Origin: Ramlibacter sp. Leaf400
Lineage (GTDB): Bacteria; Pseudomonadota; Gammaproteobacteria; Burkholderiales; Burkholderiaceae_C
Length of the DNA stretch: 64,000 nt
Direction of reading: 5' to 3'
NCBI RefSeq assembly: GCF_001424545.1
Contig: NZ_LMQL01000011.1
Location: 286,593 to 350,592, forward strand
Shown in pieces: positions 20,344 to 28,773 of this stretch (the first letter of the stretch is position 1; every line of letters begins with the position of its first letter). Under the pieces are notes generated by a model that had not been told where the DNA came from, ran no database searches, and saw only the letters and a program-made list of their open reading frames with translations. Position numbers and translations under genes: made by a program.

Positions 20344-21381
20344 ATGAGAATCGCACAAGTCGCCCCCCTTTACGAAAGCGTGCCGCCCCGGGCTTATGGC
20401 GGCACCGAGCGAGTGGTGCACTACCTGACGGAAGCATTGATCGACCTCGGCCATGACGTCACCCTGTTCGCGAGCGGCGACTCCCGCACCCGAGCGCGGC
20501 TGGTGCCCGTGGTCGACCGTTCGCTGCGGCTGCACCCGGCCAAACCCGATCCCGTGATCTGGCACACGCTGGAAGTCGACCGGGTGTTCGAGCTCAGCCG
20601 CACCTTCGACGTCATGCATTTCCACATCGATTCGCTGCACCTTCCGATGGCGGTGCGCTGCGAAACGCCCAGCCTGACCACGCTGCACGGCCGGCTGGAC
20701 CTGCCGGACCTGCAGCCGCTGTTCAGGCACTTCCACCAGCACCCCCTGGTGTCCATCTCGACGGCGCAGCGCGACCCGCTGCCGCGCGCCCACTGGAGCG
20801 CCACCGTGCACCACGGCCTGCCGCTGGGCCTGTACCACTTCCATCCGCAGGCGCAGGACTACTTCGCCTTCGTCGGCCGCATCTCGCCGGAAAAGCGCTG
20901 CGACCGCGCGATCGAGATCGCCCTGGCCTGCAACACGCCCCTTCACATCGCGGCCAAGGTGGACGACACCGACCGTGCCTACTGGGAGCAGGCGATCGAG
21001 CCCATGCTCGACCACCCGCTCATCACCTTCGTCGGCGAGATCGACGACGCGGAGAAGAACGACTTCATCGGCAACGCCCGGGCGCTGCTGACACCGATCG
21101 ACTGGCCCGAACCCTTCGGGCTGGTGATCATCGAGGCGCTGGCCTGCGGCACGCCGGTGATCGCCTACGGCCACGGCTCGGTGCCGGAGCTGCTGGACCA
21201 TGGCGTGACCGGCTTCATCGTGCGCGACCAGGAGCAGGCCATCGCGGCGGCACGGCGCGTTGACGAGATCGACCGTCGCGCCTGCCGCGAACAGTTCGAG
21301 CGCCGCTTCGCCGCGCCGGTGATGGCGGCCTCTTATGCGGCGCTGTACCGCGGGCTGATCCACCAGCGGCAGGCGGCCTGA
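20344..21381 (+). CDS. Glycosyltransferase family 4 protein
   Basis: A 345-residue GT-B fold enzyme. The N-terminus MRIAQVAPLYESVPPRAYGG contains the donor-domain entrance loop with the GGTE acceptor motif. The C-terminal EPFGLVIIE gives the EX7E retaining-transferase motif, and FVGRISPEKRCDRAI is the usual start of the second domain. The start at 20344 is chosen over 20293, because conserved sequence begins there. It lies 20 bases upstream of the amylo-alpha-1,6-glucosidase-like gene, a pairing seen in other proteobacteria. The sugar donor and the product are not known. Confidence 0.88.
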   Translation: MRIAQVAPLYESVPPRAYGGTERVVHYLTEALIDLGHDVTLFASGDSRTRARLVPVVDRSLRLHPAKPDPVIWHTLEVDRVFELSRTFDVMHFHIDSLHLPMAVRCETPSLTTLHGRLDLPDLQPLFRHFHQHPLVSISTAQRDPLPRAHWSATVHHGLPLGLYHFHPQAQDYFAFVGRISPEKRCDRAIEIALACNTPLHIAAKVDDTDRAYWEQAIEPMLDHPLITFVGEIDDAEKNDFIGNARALLTPIDWPEPFGLVIIEALACGTPVIAYGHGSVPELLDHGVTGFIVRDQEQAIAAARRVDEIDRRACREQFERRFAAPVMAASYAALYRGLIHQRQAA

Positions 21382-21401
21382 AACGGCAAGGAGGAAAACA
21401 C

Positions 21402-23573
21402 ATGGCGGAACGCAAGATCCGGGTCGACGACAAGTGGTACGTGCTGGCCACTTTCGCCAAGCCCGAAGAACACCCCCAGACCATCAAGAGCGACCACTGC
21501 TTCGCGATGTTCGACCGCACCGGCGACATCTCGGTGCTGGCCCCGGGCCAGGAAGGGCTGTACCACGAGGACACGCGCTACCTGGCCTACCAGGAGCTCA
21601 CCATCAACGGCGCCCGGCCGCTGTACCTGGGCTCGTCGATCCAGGAGGCCAACAGCCTGCTGGCCATCGACCTGATGAACCCGGACCTGACGGAGCGCGG
21701 CGAGGTGGTGCTGCCCAAGGGCGAGCTGCACCTCTTTCGCGCCAAGCTGCTGTGGCAGGGCGCCTGCTACGAGCACCTGCGCGTGAGCCACCACGGCACC
21801 CGGCCCGCGAACGTGCGCATCGAGCTGGCCTTCGACGCCGACTTCGTCGACCTGTTCGAGGTGCGCGGCATGGAGCGGCAGCGCCGCGGCGAGCGGCTGC
21901 CCCCCGAGGTGACGGCCGACTGCGTCACCCTGCCCTACCACGGGCTGGACGCCACGCACCGCCGCACCCGCCTGCGCTTCGATCCGCCGCCGCAGGCGCT
22001 GGAGCCGCACCGCGCGCGCTTCGACCTGCAGCTCAAGCCCGGCGAGGAGCGCCACTTCTACTTCACCGTGGCGTGCGAGCGCGAGGGCGAGCCGGTGCAG
22101 CCGCTGGCCAGCTACATCGACGCCTTCCGCGCCAACAACGCCGCCCGCCGCCAGGTGAGCGAGGCCGCCTGCCACGTGCGCTCGTCCAACCCGCTGGTCA
22201 ACCTGTGGCTGGACCGCTCGGTGTCGGACCTGGCCATGCTCACCACGCAGCTCAAGAGCGGGCCCTACCCCTTCGCCGGCGTGCCCTGGTACTCCACCAC
22301 GTTCGGGCGCGACGGCATCCTCACCGCGCTCGAATACCTGTGGCTGGACCCGTCGATGGCCCGCGGCGTGCTGGAGTTCCTCGCCGTCACCCAGGCCACC
22401 GGCATCGACCGCGAGCGCGACGCCGAGCCGGGCAAGATCCTGCACGAGGCGCGCTCCAGCGAGATGGCGCGCACGCGCGAGATCCCCTTCGGCCAGTACT
22501 ACGGCACGGTCGATGCCACGCCGCTCTTCCTGGTGCTGGCCGGCGCCTACTGGCGGCGCACCGGCGACCGCGCCACGGTGCAGCGGCTCTGGCCCAACCT
22601 GATGGCGGCGGTGCGCTGGATCGACCAGTACGGCGACGCCGACGGCGACAGCTTCGTCGAGTACGCGCGCAAGAGCGCCGACGGCCTCACGCAGCAGGGC
22701 TGGAAGGACTCGCACGACTCGGTGTTCCACCGCGACGGCCGCATGGCCGATGCGCCCATCGCGCTGTGCGAGGTACAGGGCTACGTCTACCAGGGCAAGC
22801 TGGCCCTGTCGGAGATGGCCGAGGCCTTCGGCGACACGGTGCTGGCCCAGCGCCTGGCCCAGGAAGCGCAGAACCTGGCCGTGCGCTTCCAGTCGGCCTT
22901 CTGGTCCGAGGAGCGCGGCAGCTACGCGCTGGCGCTGGACGGCGACAAGCGGCGCTGCGAGGTGCTGGCCTCCAACGTGGGCCACTGCCTGTGGAGCGGC
23001 ATCGCCGCGCCCGAGCACGCCCAGCGCATCGCCGACGGCCTGCTCGGCCCCGCGTTCTTCAGCGGCTGGGGCGTGCGCACCATCGCCGAGGGCGAGGCCC
23101 GCTACAACCCGATGTCCTACCACAACGGCTCGATCTGGCCGCACGACAACGCCATCGCCGCCATGGGCCTGGCGCGCTACGGCCGCACCGAGGACGCGAT
23201 GAAGCTGATGGCCGCGATGTTCGAGTCGAGCCTGCACTTCGACCTGCACCGCCTGCCCGAGCTGTTCTGCGGTTTCCCGCGGCGGCAGGACGCCGGCCCC
23301 ACGCTGTACCCCGTGGCCTGCTCGCCCCAGGCCTGGGCCGCCGCCGCCCCCTTCGCCGTGATCCAGGCCTGCCTGGGGCTGGAGTTCGACGGCGAGACCA
23401 AGAGCGTGAGCCTTCGCACGCCGCGGCTGCCCCCCTTCATCGACTGGCTGCGCATCGAGCGCCTGGGCATGCCGGGGGCCTTCTGCGACCTGATGCTCAC
23501 GCGGCACGAGCGCAGCGTGGGGGTGGAGGTGCTGAAGAAGGATCCGGGGGTGAGTGTGAAGGTGGTGGCGTAG
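21402..23573 (+). CDS. Amylo-alpha-1,6-glucosidase-like (glycogen debranching family) protein
   Basis: 723 residues. An N-terminal beta-rich glycogen-debranching N-terminal domain (about 15-220, with EGLYHEDTRYLAYQEL near the start) precedes a (alpha/alpha)6 barrel catalytic region (about 270-700), with WYSTTFGRDGILTALEYL and YHNGSIWPHDNAIAAMGLARYG as conserved blocks. The family hydrolyses alpha-1,6 branches or related glucosides. AAGGAGGAAAACAC before the ATG is a very strong ribosome site. It is co-oriented with GT4, so a linked role in making or recycling an alpha-glucan or glucoside is likely. Confidence 0.9.
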   Translation: MAERKIRVDDKWYVLATFAKPEEHPQTIKSDHCFAMFDRTGDISVLAPGQEGLYHEDTRYLAYQELTINGARPLYLGSSIQEANSLLAIDLMNPDLTERGEVVLPKGELHLFRAKLLWQGACYEHLRVSHHGTRPANVRIELAFDADFVDLFEVRGMERQRRGERLPPEVTADCVTLPYHGLDATHRRTRLRFDPPPQALEPHRARFDLQLKPGEERHFYFTVACEREGEPVQPLASYIDAFRANNAARRQVSEAACHVRSSNPLVNLWLDRSVSDLAMLTTQLKSGPYPFAGVPWYSTTFGRDGILTALEYLWLDPSMARGVLEFLAVTQATGIDRERDAEPGKILHEARSSEMARTREIPFGQYYGTVDATPLFLVLAGAYWRRTGDRATVQRLWPNLMAAVRWIDQYGDADGDSFVEYARKSADGLTQQGWKDSHDSVFHRDGRMADAPIALCEVQGYVYQGKLALSEMAEAFGDTVLAQRLAQEAQNLAVRFQSAFWSEERGSYALALDGDKRRCEVLASNVGHCLWSGIAAPEHAQRIADGLLGPAFFSGWGVRTIAEGEARYNPMSYHNGSIWPHDNAIAAMGLARYGRTEDAMKLMAAMFESSLHFDLHRLPELFCGFPRRQDAGPTLYPVACSPQAWAAAAPFAVIQACLGLEFDGETKSVSLRTPRLPPFIDWLRIERLGMPGAFCDLMLTRHERSVGVEVLKKDPGVSVKVVA

Positions 23574-23587
23574 GGACAAGAAGCCCC

Positions 23588-23700
23588 CGTCATTCCCGCT
23601 CCCCGCCCCCGTCATTCCCGCGAAGGCGGGAATCCAGGGCTTCCGGCAGTCCGCTGAAGGCGGACGCACTGGATTCCCGCCTCCGCGGGAATGACGGAGT
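23588..23700. repeat. Interspersed palindromic repeat, copy 6
   Basis: A truncated CGTCATTCCCGC half unit at 23588-23599 precedes a full head-to-head pair at 23610-23697. The centre contains CAGTCCGCTGAAGGCGGAC, itself a small palindrome that also appears in decayed form in copies 7 and 8. Confidence 0.9.
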
Positions 23701-23788
23701 GGACCGTCGAGCGCCCGCCACTGCCCCTTTGCTTGCACAGCCGCGTCCTACAACACGCGACCCGCCGCCGCCCCACCATGGGCGGCCC

Positions 23789-24946
23789 ATGGCCGAGAAC
23801 CACTCCCCCACCCGCCGCCGCTGGGAGATCGACGCCCTGCGCGGGCTGATGCTCCTGCTGATGACGCTGACGCACCTGCCCACGCGTCTGACCGATCCGC
23901 TGGGCCAGCCCTTCGGCTACGTGTCGGCCGCCGAAGGGTTCGTGCTGCTCTCGGGCTACATGGCCGGCCTGGTGTACGGCCGCCTGGCCGTCATCCAGGG
24001 CATCCCCGCCACGCGCCGGGCCTTCTGGCGCCGCGCCCTGCTGGTCTATGCCTGCCATGCCGCCACCCTGCTGTTCCTGTTCACCGTCATCGCGGTCATC
24101 GGGATCAAGGTGGACGAGCCGGCGGTCAAGAACCTGATGAGCTACTACCTGCAGCACCCGGTGCAGGCGTTGGCGGGCGGGCTGCTGCTGATCTACCAGC
24201 CGCCGCTGCTGGACATCCTGCCGATGTACGTGCTGTTCATGCTGGCCAGCCCCTGGGCCTTCGTGCTGGGCATGCGCTACGGCTGGTTCTGGGTGCTGGC
24301 GGGCAGCGTCACGCTGTGGGTGCTGGCGCAGTTCGGGCTGGCCGAGCGCCTGTACCACGCCGCGGCCCTCGTCACGAAGCTGCCGGTGCCCTACGCCGAG
24401 ACCGGCGCCTTCAACGGCTTCGCCTGGCAGCTGCCGTGGGTGCTGGGGCTGTGGCTGGGCGCCTCGCGCCACCAGGACGATCCGCCGTCGCTGCGCTTCC
24501 CGCCCGCCGTCGTGGTCGTGGCGGTGCTCGTCGGGCTGATCGGCTTCGTGTGGCGCCACGTCGAGGGCCAGGCGCCCTTCGGCGCGGACGAGCGCATGAA
24601 CCTGCTGTTCGACAAGTGGCAGCTCGGGCCGCTGCGGCTGCTGAACCTGGCGGCCCTGCTGGTCCTGACGCTGCGCTTCGGGCCCGCGCTGGCCCGCGCG
24701 CTGCCGCGCCTGCGACCGCTGGAGATGATGGGCTCGGCCTCGCTGGCCGTGTTCTGCGCGCACCTGGTCATCGTGCTGCTGGTGCTGAGCCTGTTCGGCG
24801 GCGTGACCACGCGGCCCTGGCACATCGACCTGCCGCTGCTGGCGGTGGCCCTCACCGCCCTGTGGGGCGCCGGGCGCCTCACGCTGTGGTGGGAGCAGCG
24901 GCCGGTGGGCGTCAGCGTGCCGGCGGGCCGACGGCAGGCGCGATAG
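23789..24946 (+). CDS. opgC: OpgC-type membrane acyltransferase
   Basis: A 385-residue membrane protein of the OpgC family. The N-terminal RRWEIDALRGLMLLLMTLTHLPT is the typical first helix with the IDxLRG motif, followed by SAAEGFVLLSGYMAG. About ten hydrophobic helices span the chain. OpgC proteins transfer succinyl groups to osmoregulated periplasmic glucans. The start at 23789 is preferred, since anything upstream runs through the intergenic repeat. The 3' end overlaps the convergent SGNH hydrolase gene by 35 bases. The gene symbol marks family, not proven substrate. Confidence 0.85.
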   Translation: MAENHSPTRRRWEIDALRGLMLLLMTLTHLPTRLTDPLGQPFGYVSAAEGFVLLSGYMAGLVYGRLAVIQGIPATRRAFWRRALLVYACHAATLLFLFTVIAVIGIKVDEPAVKNLMSYYLQHPVQALAGGLLLIYQPPLLDILPMYVLFMLASPWAFVLGMRYGWFWVLAGSVTLWVLAQFGLAERLYHAAALVTKLPVPYAETGAFNGFAWQLPWVLGLWLGASRHQDDPPSLRFPPAVVVVAVLVGLIGFVWRHVEGQAPFGADERMNLLFDKWQLGPLRLLNLAALLVLTLRFGPALARALPRLRPLEMMGSASLAVFCAHLVIVLLVLSLFGGVTTRPWHIDLPLLAVALTALWGAGRLTLWWEQRPVGVSVPAGRRQAR

Positions 24947-25676
24947 TTTCGGGCCCGGCTTGCGCCGCCAGGATGTGCGTGGTGACCAGCTGCCGCCACA
25001 GCGCGTAGCCGGTTGCGTTCATGTGCAGGCGGTCGGGGCCGTACAGGTCGGTGCGGGGCCGGCCGTCGCCGTCCAGCATGGCGGTGAACACGTCGATGTA
25101 GCTGGCGTTGGGCAGCTGCTCCTGCAGGTAGCGCGAGATCAGCCCGTTGACCTCGCGCGCCTTGTCCAGCAGCGGCTCGCGCAGGGGGCTGGGCTTGACC
25201 GAGATGTAGCTGATGCGCGCGTCCGGCAGCTCCGAGCGCACGATGTTCACGAAGTCCTGGAAGCTCTCCAGCACCTGCCGCGGCGTGCGGCCCTCGGCCA
25301 GGTCGTTGTCGCCGGCGTAGACGATCACGTGCCGCGGCCGGTACTGCACCACCAGCTGACGCGCCAGCTGGCTGCAGTCGGCCATCGTGGAGCCGCCGAA
25401 GCCCCGGTTGATCACCGTCACCTGCCGGAAGTCGTCGGTGATGCGCGGCCAGAGGCGGATAGAGGAACTGCCGACGAACAGCACGCCGCCGGGGGCGGGG
25501 CGCGAGGTGCGGTCGGAGCGCTCGAAGGCGGCGAGGGTGTCGCCCCAGCGGGCGACGGGGGTGGAACCCGGCCCGGTGGCAAGCGATGCGCACGGCAGCC
25601 AGAAGAGCAGTCCAGCGACTGCCGCGCGGAACGCCACGCGGCGCGAAATGGGGGAGTCTGGAATTCTCGGGGACAT
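24912..25676 (-). CDS. SGNH/GDSL-family hydrolase, secreted
   Basis: 254 residues with an N-terminal signal peptide (about 1-33). VLFVGSSSIRLWP (around 65-77) provides the nucleophilic Ser block; NRGFGGSTM (block II Gly), VIVYAGDNDLAEG (block III Asn) and DRLHMNATGY (block V Asp-x-x-His) complete the SGNH set. It is probably a periplasmic esterase or acylhydrolase. The start codon lies in a copied piece of a tRNA-Gly gene, whose TAAAAT -10 box is 29 bases upstream. The 3' end overlaps the OpgC gene on the other strand by 35 bases. Confidence 0.9.
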   Translation of the reverse strand: MSPRIPDSPISRRVAFRAAVAGLLFWLPCASLATGPGSTPVARWGDTLAAFERSDRTSRPAPGGVLFVGSSSIRLWPRITDDFRQVTVINRGFGGSTMADCSQLARQLVVQYRPRHVIVYAGDNDLAEGRTPRQVLESFQDFVNIVRSELPDARISYISVKPSPLREPLLDKAREVNGLISRYLQEQLPNASYIDVFTAMLDGDGRPRTDLYGPDRLHMNATGYALWRQLVTTHILAAQAGPETIAPAVGPPAR

Positions 25677-25722
25677 TTGAACGACGCCCGCGGTTCAGCT
25701 CGCGATTTTACGCGGCTTTCCC
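25677..25722 (-). repeat. Copy A of tRNA-Gly promoter and 5' end
   Basis: Read on the minus strand, these 46 bases match copy B (28576-28621) at 43 positions. They contain TAAAAT (25705-25710), AGCTGAACC and the first 15 bases of the tRNA-Gly (GCGGGCGTCGTTCAA). The next bases are the ATG of the SGNH hydrolase. It therefore looks like a tRNA promoter placed directly in front of a protein-coding gene. Confidence 0.8.
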
Positions 25723-25754
25723 GAGGGGCCGGAACGCAGGGAGGTGCCAGTTGC

Positions 25755-28397
25755 CTACTGCACGTTGGCCCCCACGGACGCATTGCCGTTGACCGTGAAC
25801 GTACACGTCCTGGTCTTGTTGCCGCCGCTGGAACACGCTCCGGACCAGATCGCGTCGCGGCCATTCGAGACGCTCAGCACGAGCGCGGTTCCCGAGGTGA
25901 AGGAGGACGAACCGCTGCTGCCGACGCTGACGCTGATACCGGCCGGACTCGACAGGACCCGTTCACCGCTGCGCCCCGTCGCCGTCACCGTCACCGTGGC
26001 TGTCTGCGCCGCAGCCGTCACCGTCAGGGACGCGGTTCGCGTCACCCCCGCTGCGCTCGCCGTGAGCGTCAACGGCGTCGGGAACGTGACGGTGCTGGTG
26101 GGGATCGCGAAGCTTGCGCTCGTCGCCCCCTGCGCCACAGCCACGCTGGCCGGCACCGCCGCCGCGGCGTTGCTGCTCGACAGGGACACGGCGAACCCGC
26201 CCGCGGGCGCCGCCGACGTCAGGCTGACCGTGCCTTGCGCGGAGGTTCCGCCGGTCACGCTGGTCGGGTTGACCGTCAGCGCCGAGAGCAAGGGCGGCGC
26301 AGCGGTGCCGAGCACGGTGAGCGTCGCCGTCCGCACGACACCGTTGGCCGAGGCGGTGATGGTCGTCGTCCTGTTCGTCGCGCCGGCCAGCGTCGTGATC
26401 GGGAAGGTGCCGCTGCTCAGGAAGATGGTCGTCGCTGCCGGGACGGTCGCCGCGGTGGTGTCCGAGCTCGTGAGCGCGACGACCAGCCCGCCGGCGGGAG
26501 CCCCCGACGACAGGAAGATCGTGCCGACCGCGCTGGCGCCGCCGTCGACCGTCGCGGGGGACACGGACAGGGAAGCCGGTCCCAACGGCGGTGGAGGTGG
26601 CGGCGGTGGCGTCACCGTCAGCGTCGCGCTGCGGGTGGCCCCGCCGAAGGCCGCGGTGATGGTCGCCAGGGTCGGCGCGGCGACCGGCACCGTGCTGACC
26701 GTGATCGTGACGCTGGTGGCGCCAGCGGCCACGGTGGCGCTTGCAGGAAGCGTGGCCACGCTCAGGTTGCTGCTGGAGAGCGTCACGACCGCTCCGCCCG
26801 GGGGCGCAGCGGCCGTCAGCGTCGCGGTGGCCTGCGCGGTGGTGCCGCCGACGACACTCGTCGGGCTGAGCGCGATCGCCTGGAGCGTTGCCGGGCCTGT
26901 CGCCGCGGCCCGCGGCGTGAAGCGCCGTGCACTGGAGAACGGGCCGAACACGCCGGCCGAATTGCGCGCCCGCACGCGCCACCACAAGCGTTGCGCGGGC
27001 AGCCCGCCGATGCTCACCTGGGAGGTGCCGACGGTCTGGTCCGCCCTGAAGGGCGCCGAGAAGGTCGAGCTGTCGTCCACCTGGATCTGGTAGCTCGTCG
27101 CATTGGCCACGTCGGTCCAGTCGAAACTCACCGGTTGCCCAGGCGTTGCGTCGGCTGCCGGGGAGATCAGCGTCGGCGCCGCGGGCGTCGCAGGGGCTGG
27201 GACGCCCGTGGAGTTGACCAGGACCAGCAAACCCGGGAAGGCGCCGGCCTGGCCCAGCACGATGTCCGGCTTGCCGTCGCCGTTGAGGTCCGCTGCAACG
27301 ATGTGGGCACCACCGGCACTCGACAGCGGGCCCGGCACGGCAAAGGCCACCGGCGCCTGGAACGTGCCGTCGCCATTGCCGTTGCGTATGTTCATCAAAC
27401 CCTGGAGGCCGTTTCCCATGCTGAGCGCCAGGTCCAGGAAACCGTCGCCGTTGTAGTCGGCGACGGCCTGGTACTGGGGAATATTGAGATTGGGATCCGT
27501 GAGGATCAGGGGGGTGCGGAACGTGCCGTCGCCGTTGCCGAACAGGACGGCCGTCCGGCTGCCATTGGTGGCGATGGCCACCACCAGGTCCTCGATGCCG
27601 TCGCGGTTGAAGTCGGCGACATCGATGTCGGTACCGATGACGAAGCCGGTGTCGGCGAGCAGCGTCAATGTGGGTTGTTGGACAAAGGTTCCGTCGCCGA
27701 CGCCGAAGAGTCGGAAGACCTGCGCATTGCTGCCGGCGATCGCCAGGTCCTTGAAGCCGTCGCGGTTGAAGTCGCCGACGGCGATGGGGCCGGTTCCCCG
27801 GCCGACGACGATCTCGCGCGAAGGCTGGAAGGTGCCGTTGCCGTTGCCCAGCATCACGGAGATCGTTTCGGCGATCACGCAAGGTGCGGTGAAGCAGGCG
27901 GCATTGTGGGCGATGAGGAGGTCGAGCCTTCCGTCGTTGTTGACGTCCGCTGCAACGATGTCCGGCGAGTCGAAGCCGGAGGTGTTCGGGAAGCTCACCG
28001 GCGCGGCGAAGGTGCCGTCGCCATTGCCCGCCAGCAAGGAGAGACTGATGTTCGGGTCGTTGTGGGTGACGACGAGATCCAGCCTGCCGTCGCCATTGAA
28101 GTCACCGGCCGCAACGGCCTGGGCGGCAACGGGCACGGGGTATTCGACCACCGGGCCGAACGTCCCGTTGTTGTTGTTCAAACGAACCGCGACGGCCTGG
28201 ACCAGATAGGCTTGCCCTGCCAGGTCAGGCAATCCGTCACCATTGAAGTCACCGACGACCTGGTGCCCGATGAAGGGATAGTCCGTTCTTGCGAAAGTCG
28301 GCGACTGGGCGAAGGCGCCGGCGATCGACAGCGACGTGGCCAGGGTGACGAACAGCGCGCGCAGGCTCGCCCAGGCGCTGCGATTCGGGAGGGTCAT
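25755..28397 (-). CDS. Secreted FG-GAP/VCBS propeller protein with Ig-like repeats
   Basis: 880 residues. A signal peptide (about 1-30, ending AGAFAQ) is followed by seven FG-GAP/VCBS units, each with a calcium-type DxNxDGxxD loop (such as DFNGDGLPD, DVNNDGRLD, DLNGDGKPD); this fits a seven-bladed propeller to about residue 385. A fibronectin-III-like segment (SYQIQVDDSS, RLWWRVRARN) comes next, then three Ig-like repeats that begin with PTSVVGG-type sequence. The last 79 residues match the C-terminus of the next large protein at 48 of 79 positions. The start at 28397 follows GGAG; a TTG 9 bases upstream is less likely. The function (adhesion, matrix) is unknown. Confidence 0.85.
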   Translation of the reverse strand: MTLPNRSAWASLRALFVTLATSLSIAGAFAQSPTFARTDYPFIGHQVVGDFNGDGLPDLAGQAYLVQAVAVRLNNNNGTFGPVVEYPVPVAAQAVAAGDFNGDGRLDLVVTHNDPNISLSLLAGNGDGTFAAPVSFPNTSGFDSPDIVAADVNNDGRLDLLIAHNAACFTAPCVIAETISVMLGNGNGTFQPSREIVVGRGTGPIAVGDFNRDGFKDLAIAGSNAQVFRLFGVGDGTFVQQPTLTLLADTGFVIGTDIDVADFNRDGIEDLVVAIATNGSRTAVLFGNGDGTFRTPLILTDPNLNIPQYQAVADYNGDGFLDLALSMGNGLQGLMNIRNGNGDGTFQAPVAFAVPGPLSSAGGAHIVAADLNGDGKPDIVLGQAGAFPGLLVLVNSTGVPAPATPAAPTLISPAADATPGQPVSFDWTDVANATSYQIQVDDSSTFSAPFRADQTVGTSQVSIGGLPAQRLWWRVRARNSAGVFGPFSSARRFTPRAAATGPATLQAIALSPTSVVGGTTAQATATLTAAAPPGGAVVTLSSSNLSVATLPASATVAAGATSVTITVSTVPVAAPTLATITAAFGGATRSATLTVTPPPPPPPPLGPASLSVSPATVDGGASAVGTIFLSSGAPAGGLVVALTSSDTTAATVPAATTIFLSSGTFPITTLAGATNRTTTITASANGVVRTATLTVLGTAAPPLLSALTVNPTSVTGGTSAQGTVSLTSAAPAGGFAVSLSSSNAAAAVPASVAVAQGATSASFAIPTSTVTFPTPLTLTASAAGVTRTASLTVTAAAQTATVTVTATGRSGERVLSSPAGISVSVGSSGSSSFTSGTALVLSVSNGRDAIWSGACSSGGNKTRTCTFTVNGNASVGANVQ
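25758..25994 (-). other. Shared C-terminal module, copy 1
   Basis: It encodes the last 79 residues of the FG-GAP protein: ATGRSGE, SSPAGI, IWSGACSSGGNK, CTFT and a final NVQ are shared with the second large protein. The SPAGI and WSGxC pattern is like divergent InlB B-repeat domains of secreted proteins. The two cysteines (in GACSSG and RTCTF) may form a disulfide. Confidence 0.75.
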
Positions 28398-28575
28398 GAT
28401 GGACAAGCTCCTTCGCGGAAAATTCGTCCCTCTTCCTCACTTCCCCTCGTTGCACGGTGGCACGGAAATCATTGCCATCGATCGCGAACGTTCAGGTCCC
28501 GCGATTGTGTCACTCGACGAACGTTTCCACGAGTTTCGGCCTGCCACACCGAACCTGGCCCCTTCCATTCCGACC
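28398..28575. other. Intergenic space upstream of the FG-GAP gene
   Basis: With copy B and the adjacent gene remnant, this is part of a 376-base stretch without an intact gene (28398-28773). The segment should hold the promoter of the leftward FG-GAP gene and has lower G+C than its surroundings. I see no convincing -10/-35 pair and no open frame of note. Confidence 0.5.
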
Positions 28576-28628
28576 GGCAAAGCCGCGTAAAAACCCGAGC
28601 TGAACCGCGGGCGTCGTTCAATGGCAGG
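28576..28628 (+). repeat. Copy B of tRNA-Gly promoter and 5' end
   Basis: Bases 28576-28621 match copy A, and 28607-28628 repeat the first 22 bases of the tRNA-Gly at 31463. The presumed -10 box is TAAAAA here instead of TAAAAT. After GGCAGG the match to the tRNA stops or becomes very weak. Copies A and B are inverted relative to each other and flank the FG-GAP gene; B and the tRNA itself are direct and flank the second large gene. Confidence 0.8.
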
Positions 28629-28749
28629 GCTCGGCCTTCACCCTGGACAGGTCTCTGGTCGCTCCGGCCCCAAGGTCTCGGCTCTCATGAAGGCGGACTT
28701 CAGCCGCTGGCGCGAAGTCGTGCGCCGCTCGGGCATCTCCGTGGAGTAG
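28621..28749 (+). pseudogene. Remnant of a Bug/TctC-type binding-protein gene fused to the tRNA fragment
   Basis: A 42-codon open frame runs from the ATG inside the tRNA-derived GTTCAATGG to a TAG at 28747-28749. Its last 22 residues (ALMKADFSRW, then REVVRRSGISVE) closely resemble the C-terminal end of tripartite tricarboxylate (Bug/TctC) periplasmic binding proteins, whose chains usually end with a similar W-x-x-VVR-x-SG segment. The rest of that gene is absent. The likeness is from family memory; no alignment was run. Confidence 0.55.
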
Positions 28750-28773
28750 CGCAGCAGCGTGGTGTTCGCCTCC

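Noticed and set aside
28629..28670. Remaining 3' half of a decayed tRNA-Gly after copy B
   Set aside because: A GCTCCGGCCCC near 28661 recalls the tRNA end, but the length is 14 bases short and the anticodon arm cannot be formed; the in-frame Bug-like sequence explains the region better.
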